Assembly: GCF_000301055.1 (NCBI RefSeq)
Contig: NZ_JH932300.1
Location: 499,407 to 548,882 of the forward strand
Length of the DNA: 49,476 nucleotides
Source: Falseniella ignava CCUG 37419
Lineage (GTDB): Bacteria > Bacillota > Bacilli > Lactobacillales > Aerococcaceae
Direction of reading: 5' to 3'
The notes beneath the pieces are model-generated. The model was not told the DNA's origin and made no database searches. It saw nothing but the letters and a program-made list of their open reading frames with translations. Below, one piece after another: positions 8,720 to 18,263 of this stretch; within the stretch, counting starts at the first letter, position 1; the number at the start of each line of letters is the position of its first letter. The position numbers were made by a program, and so were the translations under genes.

Positions 8720-9649
8720 ATGGCAGAAATTAATCAAGGATTACCAACTGAAGAAAAAGTTTTAGAGCAAGTTGACAAAGAAGCTATCCCTCCGATGGGG
8801 TTTGAAGTCATTAAGCGCGAGTTTGCGAAAGATAAAGTCGCAATTACTGCTTTAATTGTCTTTGTTACGGTCTTGCTCGTTGCTTTCATAGGTGCCCTCG
8901 TGGTAGACCATGATGCGGCAACTCGAGTGGATGTGTTCGAACGTTTTACACCGCCAGGACAAAATGGCTATATTCTAGGGGCTGATGATGGTGGACGTGA
9001 TATTTTATCACTTTTAATTATCGGGACCCGTAACTCAGTATTTATTGGTTTCTCAGTAACCATTATTACAACAACTATTTCGATCATTTTAGGAATTATG
9101 GCTGGATACTATGGTGGCTGGGTAGAAGATATTATGATGCGTATTGTTGACTTCATCATTATCTTACCACCAATTATCTTAATCATTGTTATTACTCAAA
9201 TTATTCGTCGATTTGACGCAATTTCATTAATTTTAATCTTATCTTCCATTTATTGGGCAGGTGGGGTGCGTCTCTTCCGTACCGTTACTTTAAGTGAGGC
9301 TTCACTGGATTACGTAAGTGCTTCTAAAACGATGGGAACTCCGGACTGGAAGATTATGTTTGGTGAAGTTATGCCTAACTTAAGTTCGATTATTATTACC
9401 AACTTAGTATTAGGTTTATCAGGGAATATCGGGATTGAGACAGGACTTTCTTTCTTAGGATTCGGTCTTCCAGCAGCGACACCATCATTAGGTACGTTGA
9501 TTGCAGCAGCTAACAACCCAGACGTTATTCAAAATAAAACATGGGTATGGTTACCAGCGGTATTGGTTATTTTAGTTTTAATGTTAAGTATCAACTATAT
9601 GGGACAAGCATTCCAACGTGCTGCTGACTCACGTCAACGCCGTGGATAA
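8720..9649 (+). CDS. oppC: Oligopeptide ABC transporter permease OppC
   Basis: The second permease. It has an N-terminal cytoplasmic segment of about 40 residues with FEVIKREFAKDKVA before the first membrane helix, as OppC proteins do. It is followed by the periplasm-side loop ending GADDGGRDILS and the EAA loop DYVSASKTMGTPDWKIMFGE. It is 309 residues long. It is the last gene before a strong terminator, so oppDFBC forms one unit and the binding proteins are transcribed separately. Confidence 0.88.
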   Translation: MAEINQGLPTEEKVLEQVDKEAIPPMGFEVIKREFAKDKVAITALIVFVTVLLVAFIGALVVDHDAATRVDVFERFTPPGQNGYILGADDGGRDILSLLIIGTRNSVFIGFSVTIITTTISIILGIMAGYYGGWVEDIMMRIVDFIIILPPIILIIVITQIIRRFDAISLILILSSIYWAGGVRLFRTVTLSEASLDYVSASKTMGTPDWKIMFGEVMPNLSSIIITNLVLGLSGNIGIETGLSFLGFGLPAATPSLGTLIAAANNPDVIQNKTWVWLPAVLVILVLMLSINYMGQAFQRAADSRQRRG

Positions 9650-9657
9650 TTGATTTT

Positions 9658-9690
9658 AACAAGAGGCAGAAAGGTCTCTTGTTTTTTTAT
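9658..9690 (+). terminator. Intrinsic terminator after oppC
   Basis: An 8-bp stem, AACAAGAG / CTCTTGTT, is followed by a run of T. It divides the transport core (oppDFBC) from oppA. Confidence 0.8.
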
Positions 9691-9764
9691 TCTATGCGAT
9701 TCATTATTTTTTATAGTATTTGAAAAAATGTAGACTAAAGTATGAAAAAATGTAAAGAAAAGGC

Positions 9765-9793
9765 TTGCAATTTCTACTGATAACGATTACAAT
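9765..9793 (+). promoter_or_regulatory. Promoter of the first oppA
   Basis: TTGCAA, exactly 17 bp, then TACAAT. These are good sigma-A boxes. The start codon is 30 bp downstream of the -10 box. The -10 region is overlapped by a cre-like palindrome (9778-9791). Confidence 0.75.
9778..9791 (+). promoter_or_regulatory. cre site (CcpA operator) over the oppA1 -10 box
   Basis: TGATAACGATTACA matches the cre consensus TGWAANCGNTNWCA at all but one position (T for A at position 4). The placement between -35 and -10, and over the -10 box, predicts repression when a preferred sugar is present. Confidence 0.65.
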
Positions 9794-9823
9794 GAATGTA
9801 TCATAAATAAATGGAGGAAGAAT

Positions 9824-11587
9824 ATGAAGAAATCATTGAAGAAAGCTTTATCAATGTTCACAGTTGGTTTTGCGATTTCAGCTGCAATCAGTGGGACGGT
9901 AGCACAAGTTGCTAACGCTCAGACTGTTGAATTCCCACAAGTTATCGAAAATGAAGGAGAGCCAATCGAAGGCGGTACGCTTAAGTTTGCGTTCGTATCT
10001 GATACTCCTTGGGCTGGTTTACTTAATAATATGTTATGGACCAACTCTTCAGACGCGGCGGTTGTAGACTTTATCAACCCAGGTCTTTACGGATTCGATG
10101 AGAACTATACGATTGACAACTCTGGTTTTGCGGATGTAGAGTTCAACCAAGAAGAGAAGACTGTTAAGATCACAATTCCTGAAGGTCATGTATGGCATGA
10201 TGGTGAGCCGATTACGATTGATGATGCAATCTTCCCTTACTATGTTATCGGTCATCCTGATTATACAGGTATTCGTTATGGAGATTACTTCACAAACGTT
10301 ATTGGTATGGAAGAGTATCGCAACGGCGATGCAGAAGAGATTGAAGGTCTTGAGCGTGTCGATGATTACACGATGATCATCCACTATAAAGAGTTCAGTA
10401 ACTCAATGCTTCAAGCGGGTGGGGCAGTATGTAACTATATTGAACCAAAACATATCTTAGAAGATATTCCAGTTGCTGAGCTTGAAGACTCAGATGCAGT
10501 TCGTCAAAATCCAGTTGGATTTGGGCCATTCAAAGTTAAATCAATCACTCCTGGTGAAGCGGTAGTGTACGAAGCATTCGATGAGTATTACCGTGGACGC
10601 CCAGCAATTGATGAGATTCTTCTCGAGCGTGTTAGCCCAACTAACGTGGTTGCAGAACTTAAAGCAGGTAACTACGATATCGCATCATTACCAGCTAACC
10701 AATGGGAGCAATACCAAGATCCAACTAACTTCCAAATTGCTGGTAGTGTAGATAACTGGTATTCATATACTGGATTCCAAATGGGTACTTGGAATGCAGA
10801 AAAATCTGAAGTAGAATATGACGACAGCCGTATTGTATCGAATAAAGCAATTCGTCAAGCGATGGCTTATGCGATTGATAACGTAGCAGTATCTGAACGA
10901 TTCTTCTATGGATTACGTCAACCAGCGAACTCACATATTCCACCATTCTTCAAGGATTATCATAACTTCGATCAAGAAGGATATTCTTATAACCCAGAGA
11001 AAGCTAAAGAAATCTTAGCTGAAGCTGGATTTGAAGATAAAGATGGAGACGGATTTGTTGAGGACTTAGATGGAAATCCATTCACATTAAAATATGCCTT
11101 CATGTCTGGTGGGGAAATTGCTGAGCCGTTATCTCAATACCACTTACAATGCTGGGCAGATGTGGGTATCCATGTTGAGTTAGTTGATGGTCAATTATTA
11201 GACATGAATAACTTCTACGATCGTCTTGAAGCTGACGACCCAGATATTGACGTCTTCGCAGCGAGCTGGATTACAGGTGGGGATCCAAACCCAACTCAAT
11301 TCTATGGTCCAAATGCTGGATTCAATATGTATCGCTGGAGAACGGAAGAGCATGATCAGCTGTTAGCAGCAATCAACTCTCCAGATGCTTTCGATCCAGA
11401 AGTTCGTCAAAAAGCTTTCTATGACTGGCAAGCATATATGATTGAAGAAATCCCTTGCTTCCCAACATTCTATAGCTACAGCTTGACTGCTGTTAATAAC
11501 CGTGTAAGTAACTGGGATACTACAGTTGGTAACGACTTAGAATGGTCAGAAATTAAACTATTAGCTGACTCCCCAGTAGCTGAATAA
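9824..11587 (+). CDS. oppA: Oligopeptide-binding protein OppA, copy 1 (secreted, no lipobox)
   Basis: Extracytoplasmic solute-binding protein family 5 (SBP_bac_5). It would capture peptides and hand them to OppBC. The 587 residues begin with a signal peptide: MKKSLKK, a hydrophobic core to about residue 25, and a probable signal peptidase I site after A32 (ANA). No cysteine lies in this region, so the usual LxxC lipid anchor is missing. The body carries the cluster EGEPIEGGTLKF, then YDxASLPANQWE and the C-terminal domain with DGDGF. Copy 2 is a clear paralogue with the same blocks in the same order. It is transcribed from its own promoter and closed by its own terminator. The substrate range cannot be read from sequence. 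Confidence 0.87.
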   Translation: MKKSLKKALSMFTVGFAISAAISGTVAQVANAQTVEFPQVIENEGEPIEGGTLKFAFVSDTPWAGLLNNMLWTNSSDAAVVDFINPGLYGFDENYTIDNSGFADVEFNQEEKTVKITIPEGHVWHDGEPITIDDAIFPYYVIGHPDYTGIRYGDYFTNVIGMEEYRNGDAEEIEGLERVDDYTMIIHYKEFSNSMLQAGGAVCNYIEPKHILEDIPVAELEDSDAVRQNPVGFGPFKVKSITPGEAVVYEAFDEYYRGRPAIDEILLERVSPTNVVAELKAGNYDIASLPANQWEQYQDPTNFQIAGSVDNWYSYTGFQMGTWNAEKSEVEYDDSRIVSNKAIRQAMAYAIDNVAVSERFFYGLRQPANSHIPPFFKDYHNFDQEGYSYNPEKAKEILAEAGFEDKDGDGFVEDLDGNPFTLKYAFMSGGEIAEPLSQYHLQCWADVGIHVELVDGQLLDMNNFYDRLEADDPDIDVFAASWITGGDPNPTQFYGPNAGFNMYRWRTEEHDQLLAAINSPDAFDPEVRQKAFYDWQAYMIEEIPCFPTFYSYSLTAVNNRVSNWDTTVGNDLEWSEIKLLADSPVAE

Positions 11588-11599
11588 TCACTTCATTTA

Positions 11600-11624
11600 A
11601 CACCCTCATATCGAGGGTGTTTTT
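11600..11624 (+). terminator. Intrinsic terminator after oppA copy 1
   Basis: The stem ACACCCTC / GAGGGTGT with a five-base loop, then TTTT. Confidence 0.8.
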
Positions 11625-11744
11625 GTATACCTCTTTTTAAATTCTAAATATAATAAAATGTTAGCGAAATGGCGATACGATGAATAAAATGAATGGTATT
11701 TGAAATTAAAGTGAGATTTTTAAGATTAAAATTAAAAAATGAGG

Positions 11745-11773
11745 TTGATTTCTAATTTTTAAGATGTTACAAT
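11745..11773 (+). promoter_or_regulatory. Promoter of the second oppA
   Basis: TTGATT, 17 bp, then TACAAT. The transcript would carry a leader of about 125 nt before the ATG at 11907. In the 319-bp gap between the oppA copies I see this promoter and leader only, with no further gene and no clear cre site. Confidence 0.65.
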
Positions 11774-11906
11774 GTCTATAACGTTTAAGAGATAGGATAA
11801 TCACGCGCATTCCCGATTGATTATGTCTCATAAACTGTTAATAAAGTGTTGGTTGAGGAAAAGGAATTATCTTATTTCATACCAAAATAAAAATGGAGGT
11901 TATCTA

Positions 11907-13682
11907 ATGAGAAAGTCATTTAAAAAAGTATTTGGTTTAGCAAGTACAGCAGCTGTATTATCTACGGTATTCGCACAACCTGTTGCGCACGTTGTTACAG
12001 CAGAGGAGACTGAAGAGGGAGTATTAAGCTTCGAGAGTGAAGTGATCCGTGAAGGAGAGCCAATCGAAGGTGGCGAATTAAAAGTTGCAATGGTAGGGAC
12101 ACCATTCGAAGGTGTGTTAAATAACATGCTTTATTCAAACAACTCTGATGCTTCCTTAATTAATTACTTTAACCCAGGAATTTTAGGTTATGATGAAAAC
12201 TTCACGATTGATAACTCAGGTTTTGCAGATATTGAGTTTGACCCAGAAGCAAAAACTGTAAAATTAACGATTCCTGAAGGACAAACATGGCATGACGGTG
12301 AGCCAATTACCATTGATGACGTTATCTTCCCATACTATGTCATTGGACACCCAGATTATACAGGCGTTCGTTACGGTGAAGACTATATGAACGTTGTCGG
12401 TATGGAAGAGTACCATGCAGGAGATGCAGAGGAAATTTCTGGTCTTGAGCGTGTTGATGACTATACATTAATTGTTCACTATAAGAGTGTATCAAACTCA
12501 ATGTTACAAGCTGGTGGTGGAATCTCAGGTTATATGGAGCCTGAACATATTTTAGGTGAAATTCCAGTCGGCGAATTAGAAGATAGTGAATATGTACGTA
12601 GTACACCGGTTGGTTTCGGTCCATTCAAAGTTGACCGTGTAGTGCCTGGTGAAGCGGTAACTTATTCTGCATTTGATGACTGGTATGAAGGTCGTCCAAA
12701 CATTGATAACCTTACGGTTGAAGTTGTAGCTGCAACGAACGTTATTCAAGAAATTAAAGCAGGTAACTACGATATCGCGTCACTTCCTGCAGATCAATAT
12801 GAAACTTATAAAGACGCAACCAACATCGATATTTTAGGTACCATTGATAACGCATTTACCTATATCGGATTCAAGCAAGGTACTTGGGATGATGAAGCGG
12901 GTGAAGTGAAGTACGACGAAACACTTCCACTTTCTAACAAAGCAATCCGTCAAGCAATGGCTCACGCAATTGACAACAACGCAATTGCTACACGTTTCTA
13001 CCATGGCTTACGTCAAGCTGCTAACTCATTCATTACACCAAACTTCACGGCTTACTGGGATCAAGATATTGAAGTGCCAGAATATAATCCTGAATTAGCG
13101 AAACAAATCTTAGAAGAAGCCGGATTCGTTGACGTAGATGGTGACGGATTCGTTGAGACGCCAGAAGGAGAACCATTAAAATTAACCTTCGCTTCGATGT
13201 CTGGAGCTGAAGTTTCAGAACCAATCGCAACATACTATATCCAATCATGGAGAGATATCGGTATTGATATCGAGTTGCTTGATGGTCAATTACACGATAT
13301 GAACGCATTCTATGATCGTGTAGAAAGTGATGATCCTGAAATTATGGTGTATCAAGCAGCATTTGGTATAGGTGGAGACCCTAACCCAGCTGGATTATGG
13401 GGACGTAAAGCAAAATTCAATATGCTACGTTGGGCAACGGAAGAGAACGACAAATTATTAGCAGATATTGCTTCTGATAAGTCATTCGACGAAGAATTCC
13501 GTACTGAAGCATTCCATAACTGGCAAGAATATATGATGGAAGAGTTACCAGCAATTCCAACATTATTCCGTTATAAATTAACAGCTGTTAACAAACGTGT
13601 ATCTCATTGGGATGTTCAAATCGGTAGTGATTTGAAGTGGAGTGAAATCTACTTACTATCTGATGAGCGTGTAGCTGAATAA
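11907..13682 (+). CDS. oppA: Oligopeptide-binding protein OppA, copy 2 (secreted, no lipobox)
   Basis: A paralogue of the preceding gene, 591 residues from the ATG at 11907, which has AATGGAGG in front. The frame stays open upstream to 11817, but that stretch is not signal-peptide-like and is rejected. The signal peptide is MRKSFKK followed by a hydrophobic stretch and a probable cleavage after A32 (VTA). Again there is no lipobox cysteine. The body shares EGEPIEGGELK, the DNSGFAD segment, WHDGEPITIDD and GNYDIASLPA with copy 1. Divergence in the pocket-forming regions suggests different peptide preference (inference). Two binding proteins probably share one OppBCDF core. A terminator follows. 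Confidence 0.87.
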   Translation: MRKSFKKVFGLASTAAVLSTVFAQPVAHVVTAEETEEGVLSFESEVIREGEPIEGGELKVAMVGTPFEGVLNNMLYSNNSDASLINYFNPGILGYDENFTIDNSGFADIEFDPEAKTVKLTIPEGQTWHDGEPITIDDVIFPYYVIGHPDYTGVRYGEDYMNVVGMEEYHAGDAEEISGLERVDDYTLIVHYKSVSNSMLQAGGGISGYMEPEHILGEIPVGELEDSEYVRSTPVGFGPFKVDRVVPGEAVTYSAFDDWYEGRPNIDNLTVEVVAATNVIQEIKAGNYDIASLPADQYETYKDATNIDILGTIDNAFTYIGFKQGTWDDEAGEVKYDETLPLSNKAIRQAMAHAIDNNAIATRFYHGLRQAANSFITPNFTAYWDQDIEVPEYNPELAKQILEEAGFVDVDGDGFVETPEGEPLKLTFASMSGAEVSEPIATYYIQSWRDIGIDIELLDGQLHDMNAFYDRVESDDPEIMVYQAAFGIGGDPNPAGLWGRKAKFNMLRWATEENDKLLADIASDKSFDEEFRTEAFHNWQEYMMEELPAIPTLFRYKLTAVNKRVSHWDVQIGSDLKWSEIYLLSDERVAE

Positions 13683-13702
13683 TTTAATCTCCATTTTTTA
13701 TG

Positions 13703-13727
13703 ACAGGCTCGAAAGAGCCTGTTTTTT
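13703..13727 (+). terminator. Intrinsic terminator after oppA copy 2
   Basis: The stem ACAGGCTC / GAGCCTGT with a GAAA tetraloop and a T-tract. It closes the opp region. Confidence 0.85.
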
Positions 13728-13770
13728 GTGCTGTTTTTTAAAGTGAAATTCTAGGAAATATCCGCATCTA

Positions 13771-13779
13771 TGCTATAAT
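13771..13779 (+). promoter_or_regulatory. Extended -10 promoter of rnc
   Basis: TGCTATAAT is a TGn-extended -10 box. No good -35 box is seen at the usual distance. It lies 24 bp before the rnc start codon, so the rnc-smc transcript is independent of opp. Confidence 0.5.
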
Positions 13780-13803
13780 AATGAGACGGAAAGGAGGGAT
13801 AGA

Positions 13804-14490
13804 ATGAATCCATTAATTAACAATCTCAACTCAAAATTAGCAATAACCATTCGTCAAGTGAAACTGTTTGATCAAGCGATGCAACATACGTCATTTGTGA
13901 ATGAACATCGTCGAAGGAAGTTAGCTTCCAATGAGCGATTGGAGTTTTTAGGCGATGCAGTGCTTGAAATTATTGTCAGTGAGTTCTTATATCAACAATA
14001 CCCTAATTTGGCTGAGGGAGAGTTATCTAGAATGCGAGCCCAACTCGTTAGAGAACCGAGTTTAGCACGATTGGCTCGTCAACTCAATTTACCAGATTAT
14101 TTAAAGTTAGGACGCGGAGAACTCAAAAGTGGTGGTTTGGAGCGCGATTCGATACTATCGGATGCTTTAGAAGCATTATTAGGTGCACTCTACTTAGATC
14201 AAGGGTTAGAAGTAGTTCGTGATTTTTTGTATCGAGAATTATTGAAAGACCATGTAAATTGGTTGAAGCTGATCAATAAAGATTATAAGACATTGCTGCA
14301 AGAGCGTCTGCAACAACAAGGAGCTGTCTTAATTGAATATCATGAGTTAGCTAAGTCTGGTCCAGCACATCATCAACAATTTACGATGGGACTGTATATT
14401 AATCAAGAATTAGTAGCCGAAGGTACCGGACTCAGCAAGAAGAAAGCTGAAATGGCAGCGGCTCAAGCTGCACTGGCCAAGTTAGATTAA
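13804..14490 (+). CDS. rnc: Ribonuclease III
   Basis: Double-strand-specific endoribonuclease for rRNA precursor and mRNA processing. The RNase III signature NERLEFLGDAVLEIIVSEFL (about residues 43-62) carries catalytic acidic residues, and DALEALLGALYLD holds the second acidic cluster. The C-terminal double-stranded RNA-binding domain (about 155-228) ends with GLSKKKAEMAAAQAAL. It is 228 residues long, the normal size. AAGGAGG precedes the ATG. smc follows at 16 bp, a near-universal pairing in this group. Confidence 0.95.
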   Translation: MNPLINNLNSKLAITIRQVKLFDQAMQHTSFVNEHRRRKLASNERLEFLGDAVLEIIVSEFLYQQYPNLAEGELSRMRAQLVREPSLARLARQLNLPDYLKLGRGELKSGGLERDSILSDALEALLGALYLDQGLEVVRDFLYRELLKDHVNWLKLINKDYKTLLQERLQQQGAVLIEYHELAKSGPAHHQQFTMGLYINQELVAEGTGLSKKKAEMAAAQAALAKLD

Positions 14491-14506
14491 AATAAGGAGG
14501 TGAATT

Positions 14507-17500
14507 ATGTATTTAAGTCGAGTTGAAATGACAGGATTCAAGTCTTTTGCAGATAAAACCATTATTGAATTTGATCAAGGACTAACTGCGGTCGTCGGCC
14601 CGAATGGAAGTGGAAAAAGTAACTTTACTGAAGCTGTTCGTTGGGTTCTAGGGGAACAATCCATTAAAAGTTTACGCGGGAATCGAATGGAAGATGTTAT
14701 TTTCAATGGTACTGCTGACCGAAAGCCCGTTAATATTGCAAAAGTGACCGTTGTTTTAAATAATGAAGATCGCTATTTGGATTATGATTTTAGTGAGATT
14801 AGTTTAACGCGAAGTTATAATCGAAATGGAGATAGTTTCTATTATATTAATCAAGAACGGGTTCGACTAAAAGATATTGTGGACTTGTTACTTGATTCAG
14901 GACTTGGGAAAAACAGCTTTTCTATTATTTCCCAAGGGCAAGTCGAACAAATCTTCTTAAGTAAACCCGAAGAACGACGCGTTATCTTTGAAGAAGCGGC
15001 TGGCGTCCAAAAGTATCAATATCGAAAGCAAGAAGCAGAGCGTAAATTAGTAAAGTCTGAGGATAATTTAAGTCGTTTGAAAGACATTATCTATGAGATT
15101 GAACAGCAACTTGTGCCACTGGAATCTCAGCGCAAAAATGCGTTAAAATACCTTGCAACGGCAGAGCAATTAAAACAATGGGAAGTCACCTTACTTATCC
15201 AACAAATTGAACAGAGTGAGCAGCGAACTGAAGAATTAACGAAACGATTGCTAGAAATCCAACAAGAAATTGACAGTCATTCGCAAAAAGATGAATCACT
15301 TTTAGCATCAATTCAACGCATCAAACAACAAATGAACGAAGATGAAACAGCGGTAGATGCGATCAATCTGACTCAGCGACGTCGTTGGCAAGAGATGGAG
15401 CAATATCGCTCAGACGAACGATTATTGCAACGTGATTTGTCGTATTCGATTGAACAATTGGAACTTAATCTATCGTCCGTTCAACAAAATCAAACCAACT
15501 TGGAAGTATTAGCGGAACAATTAAAAGCCGCTGAAGCTGAAAAAGAAACAAAACAACAACAATGCCAAGAAGTACAAGCTCAATTGGATCAAGTGAAAGA
15601 GCGATTAGAACAATTCCAATCTTTAAGTCAACATCAAAGTGAAGATATTCGTGAGGAAATACTAGCCCTTTTTCAAGATCAAGCACAAGCTAAAAATATT
15701 GTAAATCAAAATCAATTGACAATTGAACGCTTGACACAACGTCTACCACAAGTAATAGATCTAATTGACGCAATCCAACTTGAAATTGACCAAATCGATT
15801 CGCAAAAGAAAAATTACGAATCAGATGCAAAGCGTATCGAGCAGCAACAATCTGAGATTCAATCGAACCAGACAGATATCGATCAACAAGTGACGAAATT
15901 ACATTGGCAACAAGAGCAATTAACCAAGCAGCTGCAAGAAACGGAAAATCTTCGTTATCGCAAAGAACAACAGTATCAACATGCGCTCGATCAACAGCAC
16001 AATTATGCTGGGTATTACGGAGGCGTTCGCGCTGTGATGAATGAGCGCCATGTACTTACTGGGATCGAGGGGACGGTTGCGGACTTAATACGAGTAGCTG
16101 AGCAATTTGACCTGGCTATTTCGACAGCATTGGGAAGTAGTATGCAAAGTATTGTCGTGCAAGACGATCGTGCTGCACGGCAAGCGATTCAATATTTAAC
16201 CCAACAAAAAGCCGGACGCGCAACGTTCTTGCCGCGTACAAATATTAAGCCCAAATACGTCTCTAAATCACATTTGGCTCAAATTGAAAACCAACCAGGT
16301 TATATCGGCATTGCTAGTGAGCTAATTCATGTAGAGCCTGCAAATCGAATCATTGCAGAGCATCTACTTGGTGGGACGGTGATTGCTAACTCACTTAAAG
16401 AAGCGCAAAAATTAGCACAATCGACCCGTCATCAAGTAAAAATAGTGACCTTAGACGGAGATGTACTGATGCCGGGTGGTTCGGTAACAGGAGGGAAATC
16501 TCAACGTCAGAGTGAATCGATGTTATCGCGGCAAAACCAAATTGACAAGTTAGCTAAAGAATTAGCGGGACTTGAAGAGAATGTGGTGAAGTTAAATCAA
16601 CAGAAGCACACACTCTCCAAGAAGTATCAGCAATCGATGACGCAACAATCAGAGTATCAATTGAAGAATCGACAGATTGTGGAACAATCTAATGAAGTTC
16701 ACAGATTGATTAAGGAACAAGAAACAATGTTACTTCAAAAACAAAATCAATTGGCGATTCAACAAGATTTACGTCAAGATATTGAAGAAGAATTAGTGAC
16801 CTATCAAGAAGAAGTTACAAAAGCCCAAGGACAATTAGAACAAGTCGAACAAACATTGGAATCACAGCAAGCATTGTTAAAGCAACTTCAATTTGATGAA
16901 GGTGAAAAGCAAGCGCATCTTAAACAACTGAATCAACAGAGTCAATCGTTACATACAAAATTAGCTGTCTTAGAAGTTGAAGTAAAGCAGTTAGTAGAAC
17001 GTATTAAAACAATGCAATTGCAACAGGCAGAAGGACATGCAAATAAAGAAGCGAGTGTCAAACAGCAACAAGTACACCGCAATCAGCAATCGGATTATGC
17101 CGAACAGATTGAACAACTGCAAACAAAAATTCAGCAACTGGATGCACTACTTAAAGAAGATGAGCAACAACTTGAAAAATATAAGCAACAAAAAGTGGAT
17201 CAACAAGCACAATTAGAAACCCTAGAAGTGGAACGGGAAGAGGTTGTAAAAATACAACAAAAAATGTTCCAAAAGCAAGTTCAAGTTGAAACTCAAATTG
17301 AACAGCATCAAACGACCATCGATCAACACTTAAATCATTTGAATGAAGAATACCAATTAACCTATGAAATGGCTAAAGAGCTTATTGAGGAACAAGTTGT
17401 GAATATTCCAGAAGATTTAAGTGATCAAGTGAAACGATTACGTCAACAAATTCATCGTTTAGGCCCGATTAATTTGCAAGCAATTGATGATTGGGATGAA

Positions 17501-18067
17501 TTAAGTGCTCGTTATAATAATTTAACGCATCAACGTGATGACTTATTAATGGCGATGGAGCAATTGACCCAAACGATGCAAGAAATGGACCATGAGGTCG
17601 TGACGCGTTTTGCTCAATCTTTTGAAGAGATAGATCGACAATTTCAAAAGACGTTCCAAAAGCTATTCGCAGGTGGGCATGCTTCACTTCAATTGACACA
17701 ACCAGATGATTTACTCACCACGGGTGTCGATATTATTGCCCAGCCCCCTGGTAAGAAGAAACAAAGTTTAGCTTTACTTTCAGGTGGGGAACGCGCATTA
17801 ACCGCGATTGCTTTGTTATTTGCAATCTTAGAAGTAAAACCTGTGCCATTTGTTATTTTAGATGAGGTGGAGGCTGCTTTAGATGATGCGAACGTCGTAC
17901 GATACGGAAGCTATATTCGTGAATTTACTCACGATACACAATTTATTGTCGTTACGCATCGACAAGGAACGATGGAAAGTGCCGACCGACTCTATGGTGT
18001 TACGATGGAAAAATCCGGTGTCTCCAAGTTAGCAACGGTTACCTTAGATCATCGAGATAGTGAATAA
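14507..18067 (+). CDS. smc: Chromosome partition protein SMC
   Basis: ATPase of the SMC-ScpAB condensin complex that organises and segregates the chromosome. The N-terminal head has Walker A GPNGSGKSN (from residue 31). A glutamine-rich coiled coil follows (about 170-500), then the flexible hinge (about 515-650, with YYGGVRAVMNERHVLTGIEG and GGSVTGGKS), and the returning coiled coil (about 660-1000). The C-terminal head has the signature LSGGERALTA (from L1091) and Walker B with D1119 and E1120. The length of 1186 matches Bacillus SMC. The coiled coil is strikingly rich in glutamine. It is co-transcribed with rnc and closed by a terminator. Confidence 0.96.
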   Translation: MYLSRVEMTGFKSFADKTIIEFDQGLTAVVGPNGSGKSNFTEAVRWVLGEQSIKSLRGNRMEDVIFNGTADRKPVNIAKVTVVLNNEDRYLDYDFSEISLTRSYNRNGDSFYYINQERVRLKDIVDLLLDSGLGKNSFSIISQGQVEQIFLSKPEERRVIFEEAAGVQKYQYRKQEAERKLVKSEDNLSRLKDIIYEIEQQLVPLESQRKNALKYLATAEQLKQWEVTLLIQQIEQSEQRTEELTKRLLEIQQEIDSHSQKDESLLASIQRIKQQMNEDETAVDAINLTQRRRWQEMEQYRSDERLLQRDLSYSIEQLELNLSSVQQNQTNLEVLAEQLKAAEAEKETKQQQCQEVQAQLDQVKERLEQFQSLSQHQSEDIREEILALFQDQAQAKNIVNQNQLTIERLTQRLPQVIDLIDAIQLEIDQIDSQKKNYESDAKRIEQQQSEIQSNQTDIDQQVTKLHWQQEQLTKQLQETENLRYRKEQQYQHALDQQHNYAGYYGGVRAVMNERHVLTGIEGTVADLIRVAEQFDLAISTALGSSMQSIVVQDDRAARQAIQYLTQQKAGRATFLPRTNIKPKYVSKSHLAQIENQPGYIGIASELIHVEPANRIIAEHLLGGTVIANSLKEAQKLAQSTRHQVKIVTLDGDVLMPGGSVTGGKSQRQSESMLSRQNQIDKLAKELAGLEENVVKLNQQKHTLSKKYQQSMTQQSEYQLKNRQIVEQSNEVHRLIKEQETMLLQKQNQLAIQQDLRQDIEEELVTYQEEVTKAQGQLEQVEQTLESQQALLKQLQFDEGEKQAHLKQLNQQSQSLHTKLAVLEVEVKQLVERIKTMQLQQAEGHANKEASVKQQQVHRNQQSDYAEQIEQLQTKIQQLDALLKEDEQQLEKYKQQKVDQQAQLETLEVEREEVVKIQQKMFQKQVQVETQIEQHQTTIDQHLNHLNEEYQLTYEMAKELIEEQVVNIPEDLSDQVKRLRQQIHRLGPINLQAIDDWDELSARYNNLTHQRDDLLMAMEQLTQTMQEMDHEVVTRFAQSFEEIDRQFQKTFQKLFAGGHASLQLTQPDDLLTTGVDIIAQPPGKKKQSLALLSGGERALTAIALLFAILEVKPVPFVILDEVEAALDDANVVRYGSYIREFTHDTQFIVVTHRQGTMESADRLYGVTMEKSGVSKLATVTLDHRDSE

Positions 18068-18099
18068 TCATATTCATCGTCAAAATTTAATCATTAGCG

Positions 18100-18128
18100 G
18101 CTTGGCGGGAGACTGCCAAGCTTTTTTA
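18100..18128 (+). terminator. Intrinsic terminator after smc
   Basis: The stem GCTTGGC / GCCAAGC with an 8-nt loop and six T residues. Confidence 0.8.
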
Positions 18129-18227
18129 TTTCACCAGAATGAAATAAATCACTGAAAAACATTTGTTTATGAATGCTTTGAAAAGCAAGTGCGTTGTTAT
18201 AAGATGGAAGAAAGAGCAAACATTTGT

Positions 18228-18233
18228 TATAAT
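18228..18233 (+). promoter_or_regulatory. Possible -10 box before the HAD gene
   Basis: TATAAT, 31 bp before the chosen ATG. A matching -35 box is poor. It would start the HAD-ftsY-ylxM-ffh transcript after the smc terminator. Confidence 0.35.
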
Positions 18234-18263
18234 AAATTCATTGCAAAAGATAGGATTGAAAAA

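Noticed and set aside
11817-11906. N-terminal extension of the second OppA
   Set aside because: The 30 extra residues are not conserved with copy 1, lack a ribosome binding site and would bury the signal peptide.
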